A DNA stretch of 64,000 nucleotides from a bacterium. Lineage in GTDB: Bacteria; Bacillota; Clostridia; Oscillospirales; Oscillospiraceae. Position numbers and translations under genes: made by a program. The notes beneath the pieces were generated by a model, which saw only the letters and a list, made by a program, of their open reading frames with translations, did no database searches and had not been told where the DNA came from. The DNA is taken from the NCBI GenBank assembly GCA_004562395.1, contig SFQY01000011.1, forward strand, positions 1-64,000. Reading direction: 5' to 3'. Below, piece by piece: positions 1 through 9,002 of this stretch (position 1 is its first letter; the number at the start of each line of letters is the position of its first letter).

Positions 1-1
1 C

Positions 2-679
2 GGTATCCTGATCGGCAACATGGGTCTTGCCTCCATCCTGGGCATGATCGGAATGCTGCCCTCCATCCTCTTTGCGTTCATCGGCGGCAAATACGCCGGC
101 AAGCACGGCAGCATGAAGGCCATTGTCAACTGGACCAAGGTCTGTATGGCGATTGCTCTGGGTCAGTTTATATTTATGGTTATCCTTCGCTTCTCCGTGG
201 GAACCCAGGCAATCGCCGCCATGGGCATCCCCATGATTCTTCATGTGGTGTTCACCCTGGGTCTGAACGCTGCCAAGATGTGCGTTACCACGGCGGATAA
301 CTCCTTTATGGCAGACGTCATTGACTACGAGCTGGATCGCTCCGGCAAGTACATCCCCGCCGTCGTATCCGGCACCTACAGCCTGATCGACAAGATCATC
401 TCTTCTTGCGGTGCGCTGCTGGCATCCCTTGCCATCATGATCTGCGGATACACCAGCTCCACACCTCCCCAGCCCGGCGACCCCGCTACCAACGGCGTGT
501 TCTGGGTCACCATGGGTGTGTTCTTCGGCCTGCCCCTGATCGGCTGGGCGATTACCCTGATCGCGATGAAGAATTGCCAGCTGACCAAGGAAGAAATGGT
601 CAATGTCCAGAAGCGGATTGCGGAAAAGAAGCATGAGGGCGTTTTGGAAACTGCCCGTGAAAACGGTGTAAATGTATAA
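2..679 (+). CDS. GPH-family sugar:cation symporter, C-terminal part (5' end outside window)
   Basis: The reading frame is open from base 2, so the gene starts upstream of the window; about 225 residues are visible. Long hydrophobic helices alternate with short loops. The stretch MADVIDYELDRSGKYIP followed by the helix that begins VSGTYSLIDKI resembles the second half of the glycoside-pentoside-hexuronide (MFS_2) symporters, which import glycosides or oligosaccharides with H+ or Na+. The end is a charged cytoplasmic tail rich in Lys and Glu. The gene sits beside an AraC regulator and intracellular glycosidases, which suggests it imports their substrate; the sugar cannot be read from the sequence. 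A hairpin terminator follows directly. Confidence 0.8.
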   Translation, partial: GILIGNMGLASILGMIGMLPSILFAFIGGKYAGKHGSMKAIVNWTKVCMAIALGQFIFMVILRFSVGTQAIAAMGIPMILHVVFTLGLNAAKMCVTTADNSFMADVIDYELDRSGKYIPAVVSGTYSLIDKIISSCGALLASLAIMICGYTSSTPPQPGDPATNGVFWVTMGVFFGLPLIGWAITLIAMKNCQLTKEEMVNVQKRIAEKKHEGVLETARENGVNV

Positions 680-687
680 GAAACAGC

Positions 688-720
688 AAAGGTGCCTGCT
701 TTTCTAGGCAGGCACCTTTT
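688..720. terminator. Bidirectional Rho-independent terminator
   Basis: A 12-bp stem (AAAGGTGCCTGC pairing with GCAGGCACCTTT) with an 8-base loop is followed by TTTT on the plus strand and by a T-rich tract on the minus strand. It lies between the converging ends of the transporter and the AraC gene and can serve both. Confidence 0.85.
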
Positions 721-723
721 GGA

Positions 724-1926
724 TTATTTTTGATTCCGGTATTCCATGGGCGTTTTCCCGGTGACCTCCCGGAAGCAGCGGGTGAAATAGTTCCGGGTGG
801 TGAAGCCCAGCCTGTCGGAGATCTCCTGAACAGAACTGTCGGAGGTTTCCAGAAGGATTTTTGCCCGTTCAATTCGGGCGGCTTTCACATAGTCGCTGAT
901 GCCAAAACCGGTTTCCTCCCGGAACCGGCGGGTGAAATAGGTCACGGAATACCCCACCAAATCCGCCAGCTCCTGGGCATGGATATTCCGGTCCAGGTTC
1001 ATTTCAATGTAGTTGCAGCACCGCTGGATGGGTTCGGAATACTTTGGGTTTTCCCGAATGCGGTGGACACGTCGGACAAAATCGTCATACATGGAAATGC
1101 AAATGGTAGACAATTCGTCAATGGTGTGGGCATCCAGAGCGCTTTGTATGTAGGCATCCCCCAATGAGTAGGCTTCCTCCGGGCTGAGCCCGCCCTCAAT
1201 GGCAGCCCGGCAGACAATGGAGCAGAAGACGATGGTGCTGACCCTTGCGTGGCGCACCGGGTCTTTGGTGTTGATTTTTACACCGTCCGAAATGTTCATG
1301 GAGGCGCTGAGGGCTTCCTTGTAGTTCATATCTCCCAGCCTGACCATTTCCAGCATGGCCTTTTCCGCATTGTATACCCGATGACGATCCGTTGGTTTCC
1401 GATGGTTCGCAGTGGAAATCGTCTGAATGTCATCCACAAATACATCGCTGATCTCAATCCGCTGGCCGGTAACGCAATAGTGTAACATTCGCAAATTTCT
1501 GGAAAAGATGGTATACTGGCTGGTGGGGACCCGATAGATGGCCTCGTAAAAGCTGCGAAGCCAGGCTGCGCTGTAGCCGCTGAAATCTTTAGACATAAAT
1601 CCCCGGTAGATGCTGTCTACGGAAGCATTGGAATAGAATACAGGACCGATTGCATGGCATCGGTAAAGAACGTTTTCCGCTTTTTCAAAAGCCACGCCCC
1701 AGACAAGTCCGGTATCACTGGCCAGAAAGATGGGTGTATTCCGCTCCGCACCTACCGTCAGCATTTTCTTCAAACAGCCAAACACTTCAAACGCCGCGGC
1801 AAATACAGCTTGATCCGGACAATTTGAGCAGAGCAATTTACCAGCTGCGTCATAGCTCCAGCTATAGATATTGCCATCACAGAGCATCAGCTCCCGAAAC
1901 AGCTCCAAGTTCTGCTGAACATCCAT
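724..1926 (-). CDS. AraC-family transcriptional regulator
   Basis: This is a 400-residue protein with an AraC double helix-turn-helix in the last ~100 residues (RNIHAQELADLVGYSVTYF, then SSVQEISDRLGFTTRNYFT, ending GKTPMEYR). The ~290-residue N-terminal part has no cupin motif I recognise and probably binds an inducer. The frame extends upstream to 2079, but that would overlap the divergent GH2 gene. The ATG at 1926 has a strong GGGAGGG ribosome binding site about 7 bases upstream, so I use it. It is divergent from the GH2-led glycosidase operon across 76 bp and is the obvious candidate regulator of it (inference). Confidence 0.88.
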   Translation of the reverse strand: MDVQQNLELFRELMLCDGNIYSWSYDAAGKLLCSNCPDQAVFAAAFEVFGCLKKMLTVGAERNTPIFLASDTGLVWGVAFEKAENVLYRCHAIGPVFYSNASVDSIYRGFMSKDFSGYSAAWLRSFYEAIYRVPTSQYTIFSRNLRMLHYCVTGQRIEISDVFVDDIQTISTANHRKPTDRHRVYNAEKAMLEMVRLGDMNYKEALSASMNISDGVKINTKDPVRHARVSTIVFCSIVCRAAIEGGLSPEEAYSLGDAYIQSALDAHTIDELSTICISMYDDFVRRVHRIRENPKYSEPIQRCCNYIEMNLDRNIHAQELADLVGYSVTYFTRRFREETGFGISDYVKAARIERAKILLETSDSSVQEISDRLGFTTRNYFTRCFREVTGKTPMEYRNQK

Positions 1927-1941
1927 GAAAGACCCTCCCTT

Positions 1942-1970
1942 TTGTATATCATAAAGAACATTCTCATATT
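1942..1970 (+). promoter_or_regulatory. Possible weak promoter of the glycosidase operon
   Basis: TTGTAT and CATATT are separated by 17 bases in the divergent 76-bp gap between the AraC gene and GH2. Both boxes match consensus poorly, as expected for an activator-dependent promoter, but the match is weak. GGAG precedes the GH2 start. Confidence 0.3.
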
Positions 1971-2002
1971 TTTCAAGTATTTTCATCAAAGGAGTTCTAG
2001 TT

Positions 2003-4183
2003 ATGCGCAAAATTCTCCCAATCCATGATAACTGGCAGTTCTCCAAGCTCAGCAGCGGAGAAGCTGCTGAGGCGGTCACGCTTCCCCATACCTGGAATGC
2101 TGTTGACGGTCAGGACGGCGGTAATGACTACTACCGGGGTACCTGCTACTATACCCGCCAGCTAAGCAGACCGGAAACAAATCCTGGTGACGAAGTGTGG
2201 TTAGAGTTCCTGGGAGCTGCCCATACCTGTGAGGTGATGCTTAACGGAAAGACGCTCTGCCGCCACGAGGGAGGCTACTCCGCTTTTCGGGTCAAGCTGG
2301 AGAACATGAAGGAAAACAACACCCTGGTGATAAGCGTGGACAATTCCGACAACGATTGGGTCTATCCTCAAAAGGCAGACTTTACGTTTTATGGCGGTCT
2401 GTACCGGGGGGTGAATCTGATTGTAGTTCCTGCATCCCATTTTGAGCTTGGCTACTGTGGAACACCCGGCATCAAAGTTACTCCCATCGTAGACTTGGAA
2501 GCAAAGTCTGCGGTTGTTACCGTGGAAACCTGGCAGACAAATGCCGATTTCGTTACCGTGGAAGTCGCCGGGCAGAGCAAGATCGTTCCCAGCTCGAATG
2601 GTTACGCCAAGGCCGAATTCACCATAGAGAACGTCCATTTGTGGGATGGTGTCGATGACCCCTATCTTTACACGGCTACGGCAACTTTGCCCAGCGGTGA
2701 CAGCGTGTCTACTCGCTTTGGCTGCCGCAAATACGAGATTGATCCCCAGAAGGGCTTTATTCTGAACGGACGGAGCTATCCCCTGCGGGGCGGCTCCCGG
2801 CATCAGGACTGCAAGGGCGTGGGCAATGCACTGACCATCGAACACCACAAAGCCGATATGGAGATCATCCGGGAGATGGGTTGCAACACGCTGCGCCTTG
2901 CCCACTATCAGCACGCACAGGAGTTCTACGACCTCTGTGATGAATATGGTATTGTGGTCTGGGCAGAGATTCCCTATATCACCATGCATATGAAAAATGG
3001 TCGTGCCAACACCCTGAGCCAGATGGAGGAGCTGATCGTTCAGTGCTATAACCATCCCTCCATCGCCGTCTGGGGCCTGAGCAATGAGATTACTGCCGCC
3101 AGTGCGGTCAATGAGGAGCTGCTGGAAAACCACCGGGCCTTGAACGACCTGTGTCATAAGCTGGATACAACTCGTCCCACCACCATGGCAAACGTGTTCA
3201 TGCTGGAAATCGACAGCCCCATTCTGGAAATCCCCGATGTGAACAGCTACAATCTGTATTTCGGTTGGTATATCGGGGAATTGGAGCAGAACGAGGAGTT
3301 CTTTGACGAGTATCATGAAAAGTACCCTGACCGCTGCATTGGCCTGTCGGAATACGGCGCGGATGCCAATCCCCAGTATCAGTCCGCTAACCCTGAAAAG
3401 GGAGATTATTCCGAGAGCTATCAGGCGGTTTATCATGAGCATATGCTGGATATGATTGAGGCCCGGCCTTGGATGTGGGCCACCCATGTGTGGAACATTT
3501 TTGATTTCGCTGCCGACGGACGGGACGAAGGCGGCAAGCATGGCGAGAACCAAAAGGGCTTGGTGACCTTTGATCGTCAGACCAAAAAGGATGCGTTCTA
3601 TCTTTACAAAGCCTATTGGAACAAGAAAGAGCCCTTTGTCCATATCGCAGGCGGGAGATATGTGGATCGTACGGAACCTGTTACAGAAATCAAGGTTTAC
3701 TCCAATCAGTCAGAAGTAACCCTCAATGTGGATGGCAAGCCCTTTGAGACACAAACGGGAAACCATGTGTTCCGGTTCCAGGTTCCGATTTCCGGCGAAC
3801 ACTCGATTCACGCATCCTCCGGCGATTGTCACAGCGTGATCCTGGTTCGCAAGGTCAACGAGCCGAACCCGGAATACCGGATGGTGGCATCCGCCCCGGT
3901 GATCAATTGGTTTGATGCGGAGGAAATCGACCCGGATTACTACAGCGTTGCGGACAAGCTGGCCGATATTCGCAAAAATCCGGAGGCCGGAGCGGTGATT
4001 GACGCCATGATGGCTCAGGGGGCATCTTCTCGGGGCGATGTGGCGGATGCCGTCAAGGACAATCCGGCTCTCCAGCGGATGATGGGCAGAATGACCCTCA
4101 TCTCTCTTCTCAAGCAGTCCGGCGCCGATGAGCAGGCTGTGAAGCAGCTCAACCGGATTTTGCAGCGTTACAAGAAGGTGTGA
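2003..4183 (+). CDS. GH2 family glycoside hydrolase (beta-galactosidase/beta-glucuronidase type)
   Basis: A 726-residue GH2 enzyme of retaining mechanism. Domain order: jelly-roll sugar-binding domain (about 1-150, with LPHTWN and FYGGLYRGV motifs), Ig-like domain (about 160-245), TIM barrel (about 250-570), then a C-terminal Ig-like domain and a helical tail. The predicted acid/base is Glu362 in GLSNEI and the nucleophile is Glu450 in GLSEYG. There is no signal peptide, so it should act in the cytoplasm on imported oligosaccharides. It is first in the operon, with the SGNH gene 4 bp downstream. The exact sugar (Gal, GlcA or other) is not fixed by what I see. A diverged fragment of a related gene's 3' region lies at 6876-6992. 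Confidence 0.92.
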   Translation: MRKILPIHDNWQFSKLSSGEAAEAVTLPHTWNAVDGQDGGNDYYRGTCYYTRQLSRPETNPGDEVWLEFLGAAHTCEVMLNGKTLCRHEGGYSAFRVKLENMKENNTLVISVDNSDNDWVYPQKADFTFYGGLYRGVNLIVVPASHFELGYCGTPGIKVTPIVDLEAKSAVVTVETWQTNADFVTVEVAGQSKIVPSSNGYAKAEFTIENVHLWDGVDDPYLYTATATLPSGDSVSTRFGCRKYEIDPQKGFILNGRSYPLRGGSRHQDCKGVGNALTIEHHKADMEIIREMGCNTLRLAHYQHAQEFYDLCDEYGIVVWAEIPYITMHMKNGRANTLSQMEELIVQCYNHPSIAVWGLSNEITAASAVNEELLENHRALNDLCHKLDTTRPTTMANVFMLEIDSPILEIPDVNSYNLYFGWYIGELEQNEEFFDEYHEKYPDRCIGLSEYGADANPQYQSANPEKGDYSESYQAVYHEHMLDMIEARPWMWATHVWNIFDFAADGRDEGGKHGENQKGLVTFDRQTKKDAFYLYKAYWNKKEPFVHIAGGRYVDRTEPVTEIKVYSNQSEVTLNVDGKPFETQTGNHVFRFQVPISGEHSIHASSGDCHSVILVRKVNEPNPEYRMVASAPVINWFDAEEIDPDYYSVADKLADIRKNPEAGAVIDAMMAQGASSRGDVADAVKDNPALQRMMGRMTLISLLKQSGADEQAVKQLNRILQRYKKV

Positions 4184-4187
4184 GGAC

Positions 4188-5000
4188 GTGAATGCAAAAA
4201 AGAAGAAGGTAAATTGGAAAATGATTCTGATTTGCGTTGCTGTGTTTTTGCTGGCGGAGTGGCTGTTTATCGGTTATCGCTTTAACTTCGGACCCTTCAA
4301 AGGCCTTGGGGATATTCGTATGGGAAAAATGGAGGGAAATACGGCGGCTTACAGTATGGAATATGTACCTTTGTTGGAAGGGAATCCGCTCCAGGGGAAA
4401 AACGTATGCTTTTTGGGCTCGTCGGTGACCTATGGGGCAGCTTCGCTGCGGGAGGGTATTCCTGAGTACTTCAGTGCCCGGTTCGACTGTTCCATAACAA
4501 AAGAAGCTGTCAGCGGAACAACCCTTGTGGATAACGGTAATAGCTCTTATGTGCAGCGGATGCGCAGCAACTTGGATCCGAATACCCACTACGACCTCTT
4601 TGTCTGTCAGCTTTCCACCAACGATGCTACGAAAAAATTGCCTTTGGGTGAAATCTCTGATAGTATGGATTTGGATTCCTTTGATACTTCCACGATTACC
4701 GGAGCTATGGAATACATTATTTGCTATGCAAAGACTACCTGGAATTGCCCAGTCGTGTTTTATACCGGGTCCCGGTATGACAGCGAAGCTTACGAAGCTA
4801 TGGTTAATCGTTTGATGGAACTTCAGGAAAAGTGGGGGATCGGTGTACTGGATCTGTGGCACAACAGCATTTTCAATACCATCTCCGCTGCTGACCGTTC
4901 ACTCTACATGTACGATTCTATTCATCCTACAAAAGCGGGTTACCGTGATTGGTGGTGTCCTGAGATGGAACGGCAGATTTTGGAATTCTTTTCTGAATGA
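4188..5000 (+). CDS. Membrane-anchored SGNH/GDSL esterase
   Basis: A 270-residue protein starting at GTG, 4 bp after the GH2 stop. A Lys-rich N-terminus and one hydrophobic helix (about 12-30) suggest a signal anchor. SGNH blocks are present: FLGSSVTYG with nucleophile Ser79, an invariant-Gly block (SGTTLVDN), the Asn block QLSTND, and Asp243/His246 in DSIHPTKAGY. Such enzymes often remove acetyl or other acyl groups from carbohydrates; in this operon a carbohydrate deacetylase role is plausible but inferred. It is the only protein of the operon predicted to reach the envelope. Confidence 0.85.
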   Translation: MNAKKKKVNWKMILICVAVFLLAEWLFIGYRFNFGPFKGLGDIRMGKMEGNTAAYSMEYVPLLEGNPLQGKNVCFLGSSVTYGAASLREGIPEYFSARFDCSITKEAVSGTTLVDNGNSSYVQRMRSNLDPNTHYDLFVCQLSTNDATKKLPLGEISDSMDLDSFDTSTITGAMEYIICYAKTTWNCPVVFYTGSRYDSEAYEAMVNRLMELQEKWGIGVLDLWHNSIFNTISAADRSLYMYDSIHPTKAGYRDWWCPEMERQILEFFSE

Positions 5001-5003
5001 AAG

Positions 5004-6815
5004 GTGACGATTTATTTGAAGACAACGTACTGCAATCCCATTGACCTAAGCTATCGGTATTCTCATATGAACGAGGGAAAGCGTCTTTCCCACCGGGAAG
5101 GCGCGGACCCCACCCTGATTTTCTTCAAGGGCACCTATTATGCTTTCGTATCCATGAGCGCGGGCTTCTGGCACAGCAAGGATCTTCTGAACTGGGAGTT
5201 CCACCCAGCGCCGAATCTGCTGATTTACGATTACGCGCCGGACGTGCGGCAGGTTGGGGAGTACCTCTATTTCTGTGCCTCCCGGCGGAATGTGAACTGC
5301 CCGATTCTGCGAACCCGGGATCCGTTGACGGAGGAATTTGAGCAGGTCAGCGCACCGTTTCCTTTCTGGGATCCCGACCTGTTCCAGGATGATGACGGGC
5401 GTGTATACCTCTATTGGGGCTGCACCAATACCCAGCCTATCTGGGGCATTGAGATGGACCCGGAAACCATGGAGCCCATCGGAGAAAAAGTACCCCTGAT
5501 CTATGGAAGGGAGAAGGAGCTGGGCTACGAGCGTCCCGGTGACAACGGCGTTTCCAATAAGGAAAACAGTGTTGTCTACCAGCACCTGAAGCACATGTTC
5601 AATCCTGAAACCGGGAAAATTGAGTTCCCTGCGGGAATGGAGAGTATGGGCGGCTATCGTGCGGAGGCCATGACCGCCATGTTCCTTTCCATCGACAAGC
5701 CCTATATCGAGGGGGCGTTCATGACCAAGCATGATGGAAAATACTATCTGCAATACGCCTGCCCCGGCACCCAGTACAATACCTATGCCGACGGCGTGTA
5801 TGTGGGCGACAGCCCGCTTGGTCCCTTTACTCTGCAAAGAAGCAATCCCTATTCCAGCAAGCCCGGCGGTTTTATCACTGGAGCGGGACATGGCAGCACC
5901 ATTGCAGATGCCTACGGCAATTTCTGGCATGCCTCCACCATGCGGATCAGCCGAAACCATGATTTTGAACGCCGCATCGGCCTGTTCCCCGCAGGCTTTG
6001 ATAAAGATGGTGTGATGTTCTGCAATCAGAACTTTGCAGATTACCCCCACGAAGTGCCCAAGGGCAGGTTTGATGCCGCTGACCAGAAGCCAAAATGGAT
6101 GCTTTTAAGCTACAACAAAAAGGCAACCGCTTCCTCCGGCGCGAACCCGGAACTTGCGGTGAACGAGGACATTCGCAACTGGTGGAGCGCGGACACCGCT
6201 GAAGCAGGGGAGTGGCTTTGCGTGGACCTGGGAAAAGCAGAGGATATCCGGGCTATCCAGGTTAACTTTGCCGATGAAGCCCTGTCGCCTGAATTCCCCC
6301 CGGAGGAATACGGCAGCGACCGGGGTGACCGCCGCATCGAGCTGGAGCCCCAGATTTCTCAGTATACCATCGAGGCAAGCTGCGACGGTGAAAACTGGAC
6401 CGTTCTTGAAGAGATTGCCCGGGAATGCTCCAACGGTTATTACGAATACATAGACGGAATCTCTGCACGATTCGTCCGTGTGACCTGCGGAAAGCTGCCC
6501 TACGGACAGGTCATGCGAATTTCCGGCCTTAGGGTCTTTGGCAACGGCAGCGGCGAGAAGTGTGCTGCGGCTCAGGCAAAGGCTCGGCGGATCAACGATC
6601 TGGAAGCGGTGGTATCCTGGCAGCCCATCGAGAACGCCCAGGGCTGCAATGTACGCTATGGCATCTCCCCGGATAAGTTGTATATGAGCTGGCTGGTGTA
6701 TGGCGCGGATGAAGTTAAACTGACTACCTTAATCAAAGGGCAGGAATACTTCGTCCGGGTGGATAGCTTCAACGAAAACGGCATTACCCCTGGGGAAATC
6801 ATTAAGGTGGTGTAA
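5004..6815 (+). CDS. GH43 family glycosidase with C-terminal CBM32/F5-8C and Fn3-like domains
   Basis: A 603-residue protein. The N-terminal five-bladed propeller (about 25-350) has the GH43 catalytic set: base Asp35 in GADPT, pKa-modulating Asp at 123/125 in FWDPDLF, and general acid Glu236 in YIEGAF. An F5/8-type-C carbohydrate-binding domain (about 365-505) and an Fn3-like tail (about 520-600) follow. GH43 members are mostly alpha-L-arabinofuranosidases or beta-xylosidases; arabinose genes nearby favour the former. There is no signal peptide. The frame opens at GTG 5004, but TTG 5016 lies 7 bases after AAGGTGA and may be the true start. The last ~28 codons are duplicated at 8856-8940. Confidence 0.88.
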   Translation: MTIYLKTTYCNPIDLSYRYSHMNEGKRLSHREGADPTLIFFKGTYYAFVSMSAGFWHSKDLLNWEFHPAPNLLIYDYAPDVRQVGEYLYFCASRRNVNCPILRTRDPLTEEFEQVSAPFPFWDPDLFQDDDGRVYLYWGCTNTQPIWGIEMDPETMEPIGEKVPLIYGREKELGYERPGDNGVSNKENSVVYQHLKHMFNPETGKIEFPAGMESMGGYRAEAMTAMFLSIDKPYIEGAFMTKHDGKYYLQYACPGTQYNTYADGVYVGDSPLGPFTLQRSNPYSSKPGGFITGAGHGSTIADAYGNFWHASTMRISRNHDFERRIGLFPAGFDKDGVMFCNQNFADYPHEVPKGRFDAADQKPKWMLLSYNKKATASSGANPELAVNEDIRNWWSADTAEAGEWLCVDLGKAEDIRAIQVNFADEALSPEFPPEEYGSDRGDRRIELEPQISQYTIEASCDGENWTVLEEIARECSNGYYEYIDGISARFVRVTCGKLPYGQVMRISGLRVFGNGSGEKCAAAQAKARRINDLEAVVSWQPIENAQGCNVRYGISPDKLYMSWLVYGADEVKLTTLIKGQEYFVRVDSFNENGITPGEIIKVV

Positions 6816-6876
6816 CCATGGCATGAAAAGCAGTCCAGCAGTTTATGCTGGGTTCGGTATTAAAAATGAGACGTCT
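6731..6876 (+). repeat. Direct repeat copy 1: GH43 3' end + isomerase 5' end
   Basis: These 146 bases closely match 8856-9002 in the same orientation. Each copy runs from the last codons of GH43 through the stop and into the first ~20 codons of the sugar isomerase. Here the isomerase part is a dead fragment: its start is disrupted and it ends abruptly at ACGTCT. Confidence 0.9.
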
Positions 6877-6992
6877 CGCAGGCGGCAGATATGTGGATCG
6901 CACGGAACCTGTCACGGAAATTAAGATCTACTCCAATCAGGAGAAAGAGACCCTCAGTGTGGACGGAAAGTCCTTTGAAACCCAGACGGGTA
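6816..6992 (+). pseudogene. Fused gene remnants: isomerase N-terminus + GH2 C-terminal piece
   Basis: Two gene fragments are joined. Bases 6828-6876 match the start of the isomerase gene at 8950-9002. Bases 6876-6992 match the intact GH2 gene at about 3645-3761 (encoding AGGRYVDRTEPVTEIK and following residues) with many silent changes, so they come from a diverged paralogue. Neither part has an intact frame. The remnants lie directly upstream of the GH79-like gene and record a rearrangement there. Confidence 0.85.
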
Positions 6993-7055
6993 AAAGGTAC
7001 CATCATTATTGGATTTTTTAGACACATGTCAAATAAGTTTAAGGAGGAAATTGGT

Positions 7056-8555
7056 ATGAAAAAAATAGTCAACTTGGACCCTAGCAAGCTGACCGCTCTG
7101 CGCCAGATCGATGAACGCTTGGTTTCCTACAACATCGAGATGACCGAAGTCACCGGCGGCACCTTCTGGAAAGCTTACACGGAAGCACAGGTGGATGGCA
7201 CTGAGGAATTCCCTGCAATTCAGGATTGGCGTAACATGGGCAATCTTCAGCAATGGTACGATCCCATTGATACCACCAATCCCCGGCTGATTAAGCTGGC
7301 TAAGGAATTGGGCAGCGCATGGGTGCGTGTTTCCGGCACTTGGGCCAATAAGACCTACTATGACTTTGACGGCAAGTGCGGCGGAAAGGTTCCCGAAGGC
7401 TTCCAGAATGTGCTGACAAAGGAGCAGTGGCTTCATCTGCTGGATTTCGTCAAGGCCGTCGGAGGAAAGCTAATGGTGTCCATCGCCAACTGCCCTGGCA
7501 TCCACGCTGCCAACGAGCCGATGCCCTTTGAGCAGGCGGATCTGCTGTTCCGCACCTCTCAGGAATACGGGGTTCCCATCTGCGCGGCTGAGTTTACCAA
7601 TGAACCGAATATGGGCTCCGTGTCCGGCCTGCCCCAAGGCTACACACCTGCCGACCATGCCCGTGACCATGCGCTTTTTGGCGCTTGGCTGAAGGAAAAC
7701 TATCCGGACTGCCTTTTCGTTGGCCCCTGCACTGTGGGTGACATCGATATGCTTGGAAAGGGCAATGACGGCGCAGGCGGCGGTATGGCTGCCGGTTTTG
7801 AAATCGTAACCACAGAAGCGCTGCTTGGTGATTACAAGACCAAACTGGATGTATTCAGCTATCACTACTATAACGGCGTTTCCGAACGCGGCGCCGCAAT
7901 GGGCGGTCACTGGCCCTATGAAGCCATTCTGTCGGAACAGTATCTGGGCGTCGCCGGTCACTGCGCACGTCAGTATGCATCCAAGCGGGACAAGTATGTT
8001 CCGGGCGGTCAGATGTGGGTTACAGAATCCGGCGATGCCGGATGCGGCGGCAATACCTGGGCATCCACTTATGCGGATGTTCCCCGTACATTGAACGAAC
8101 TGGGCGAATTTGCCACGATTACCGACGGTGTAATCTTCCATAATACGCTGGCTTCTTCTGACTATGGATTCCTGAAGCACGGAAGCTTTGAGCCCCGGCC
8201 CAACTATTATGCCGTTCTGCTGTGGAATCGTTTGATGGGCAAGGTCTGCTACAACAGCGGCTTGGAAAAGCAGGAGGGCACCCATGTTTACTGTCACTCC
8301 CGTAAGGATGGCAAGGAGGGCTTCGTATATCTGGTGATCAACAACTCCTGGACAGAGACGATTACCGTAGAACTGCCCAAGGAAGCGGAGGTCTATGCCC
8401 TGACTGGAAACGGGAAGCTCCGTTCCCGCACCATGCTGCTGAATGGAAAGGAACTCACACTGGGAGAAGAGGATGAACTGCCGGACCTCTCCGGTGTTAA
8501 GGCCAGAAGTGAAGTGGAGGTTGCTCCCGGCGGCTGCACTTTCTTTGTGATATAA
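7056..8555 (+). CDS. GH79-like (heparanase/beta-glucuronidase type) clan GH-A glycosidase
   Basis: A 499-residue protein whose ATG is preceded by AAGGAGG 8 bases upstream; the frame is open further upstream but only through gene remnants. It is a TIM-barrel retaining enzyme with acid/base Glu183 in FTNEPN and nucleophile Glu324 in WVTESGDAG. The motifs HNTLASSDYG and PRPNYYAVLLWNRLMG resemble heparanase-like GH79 proteins, followed by a beta-sandwich (about 420-499). There is no signal peptide. GH79 enzymes release glucuronic acid or 4-O-methyl-glucuronic acid, for example from arabinogalactan proteins; the assignment is by motif memory and GH39 or GH30 relatives are the alternative. It is bracketed by the 146-bp direct repeats. 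Confidence 0.75.
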   Translation: MKKIVNLDPSKLTALRQIDERLVSYNIEMTEVTGGTFWKAYTEAQVDGTEEFPAIQDWRNMGNLQQWYDPIDTTNPRLIKLAKELGSAWVRVSGTWANKTYYDFDGKCGGKVPEGFQNVLTKEQWLHLLDFVKAVGGKLMVSIANCPGIHAANEPMPFEQADLLFRTSQEYGVPICAAEFTNEPNMGSVSGLPQGYTPADHARDHALFGAWLKENYPDCLFVGPCTVGDIDMLGKGNDGAGGGMAAGFEIVTTEALLGDYKTKLDVFSYHYYNGVSERGAAMGGHWPYEAILSEQYLGVAGHCARQYASKRDKYVPGGQMWVTESGDAGCGGNTWASTYADVPRTLNELGEFATITDGVIFHNTLASSDYGFLKHGSFEPRPNYYAVLLWNRLMGKVCYNSGLEKQEGTHVYCHSRKDGKEGFVYLVINNSWTETITVELPKEAEVYALTGNGKLRSRTMLLNGKELTLGEEDELPDLSGVKARSEVEVAPGGCTFFVI

Positions 8556-8576
8556 CCTCTGGGGCAGTATCCATGA

Positions 8577-8940
8577 ATTCTAATCGGAAGGCGCGAAATT
8601 AATCCGCAAAACGTACAGGCGCTGTATGAGCAGGATATATTGGACAAGAAAGCACTGGATAAAATCACCACCGTTCATCACTACTATGCTTGCGCTGTCA
8701 ACTGCAAGACAATGCGCGTATCCCGACAGATGTGTATGCTGACAATGGAGCTGCTTGCACAAATTAGCTGCGAGACTCAAGATAGAACCCCATCCATGTA
8801 ACATTGCACTCTCTATTGCAATCAGAATTTCACCGACTATCCCGATAAGGTACCCAATCAAGGGGCAGGAATACTATGTCCACACCGGCAGCTTCAACGA
8901 GAACGGCATTATCCCTGGAGAAATCATTAAGGTGGTGTAA
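8577..8940 (+). pseudogene. Decayed sequence ending in a GH43 3'-end remnant
   Basis: No intact gene lies between 8556 and 8942. An open stretch from 8577 to about 8800 (reading INPQNVQALYEQDILDKK and onward) has no plausible start and I do not recognise it. From 8856 the sequence encodes KGQEYYVHTGSFNENG and the rest of the GH43 C-terminus, ending in TAA just before the isomerase start. This is the tail of a second, otherwise lost GH43 gene. Confidence 0.75.
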
Positions 8941-9002
8941 GTATGATAAGAAAAGCAGTCCAGCAGTTTATGCTGGGTTCGGTATTAAAAAATGAGACGT
9001 CT
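8856..9002 (+). repeat. Direct repeat copy 2: GH43 3' end + isomerase 5' end
   Basis: Partner of 6731-6876. Here the isomerase half belongs to the intact gene, while the GH43 half is only a remnant. The two copies lie 2.1 kb apart and bracket the GH79-like gene. Confidence 0.9.

Noticed and set aside
2201..3643. A 480-codon minus-strand open frame
   Set aside because: It is antisense to the first GH2 gene and has no ribosome binding site or recognisable domain.
8580..8861. Minus-strand 93-codon hydrophobic frame
   Set aside because: It covers decayed sequence and a GH43 remnant; hydrophobicity is an antisense effect and no start signal is present.
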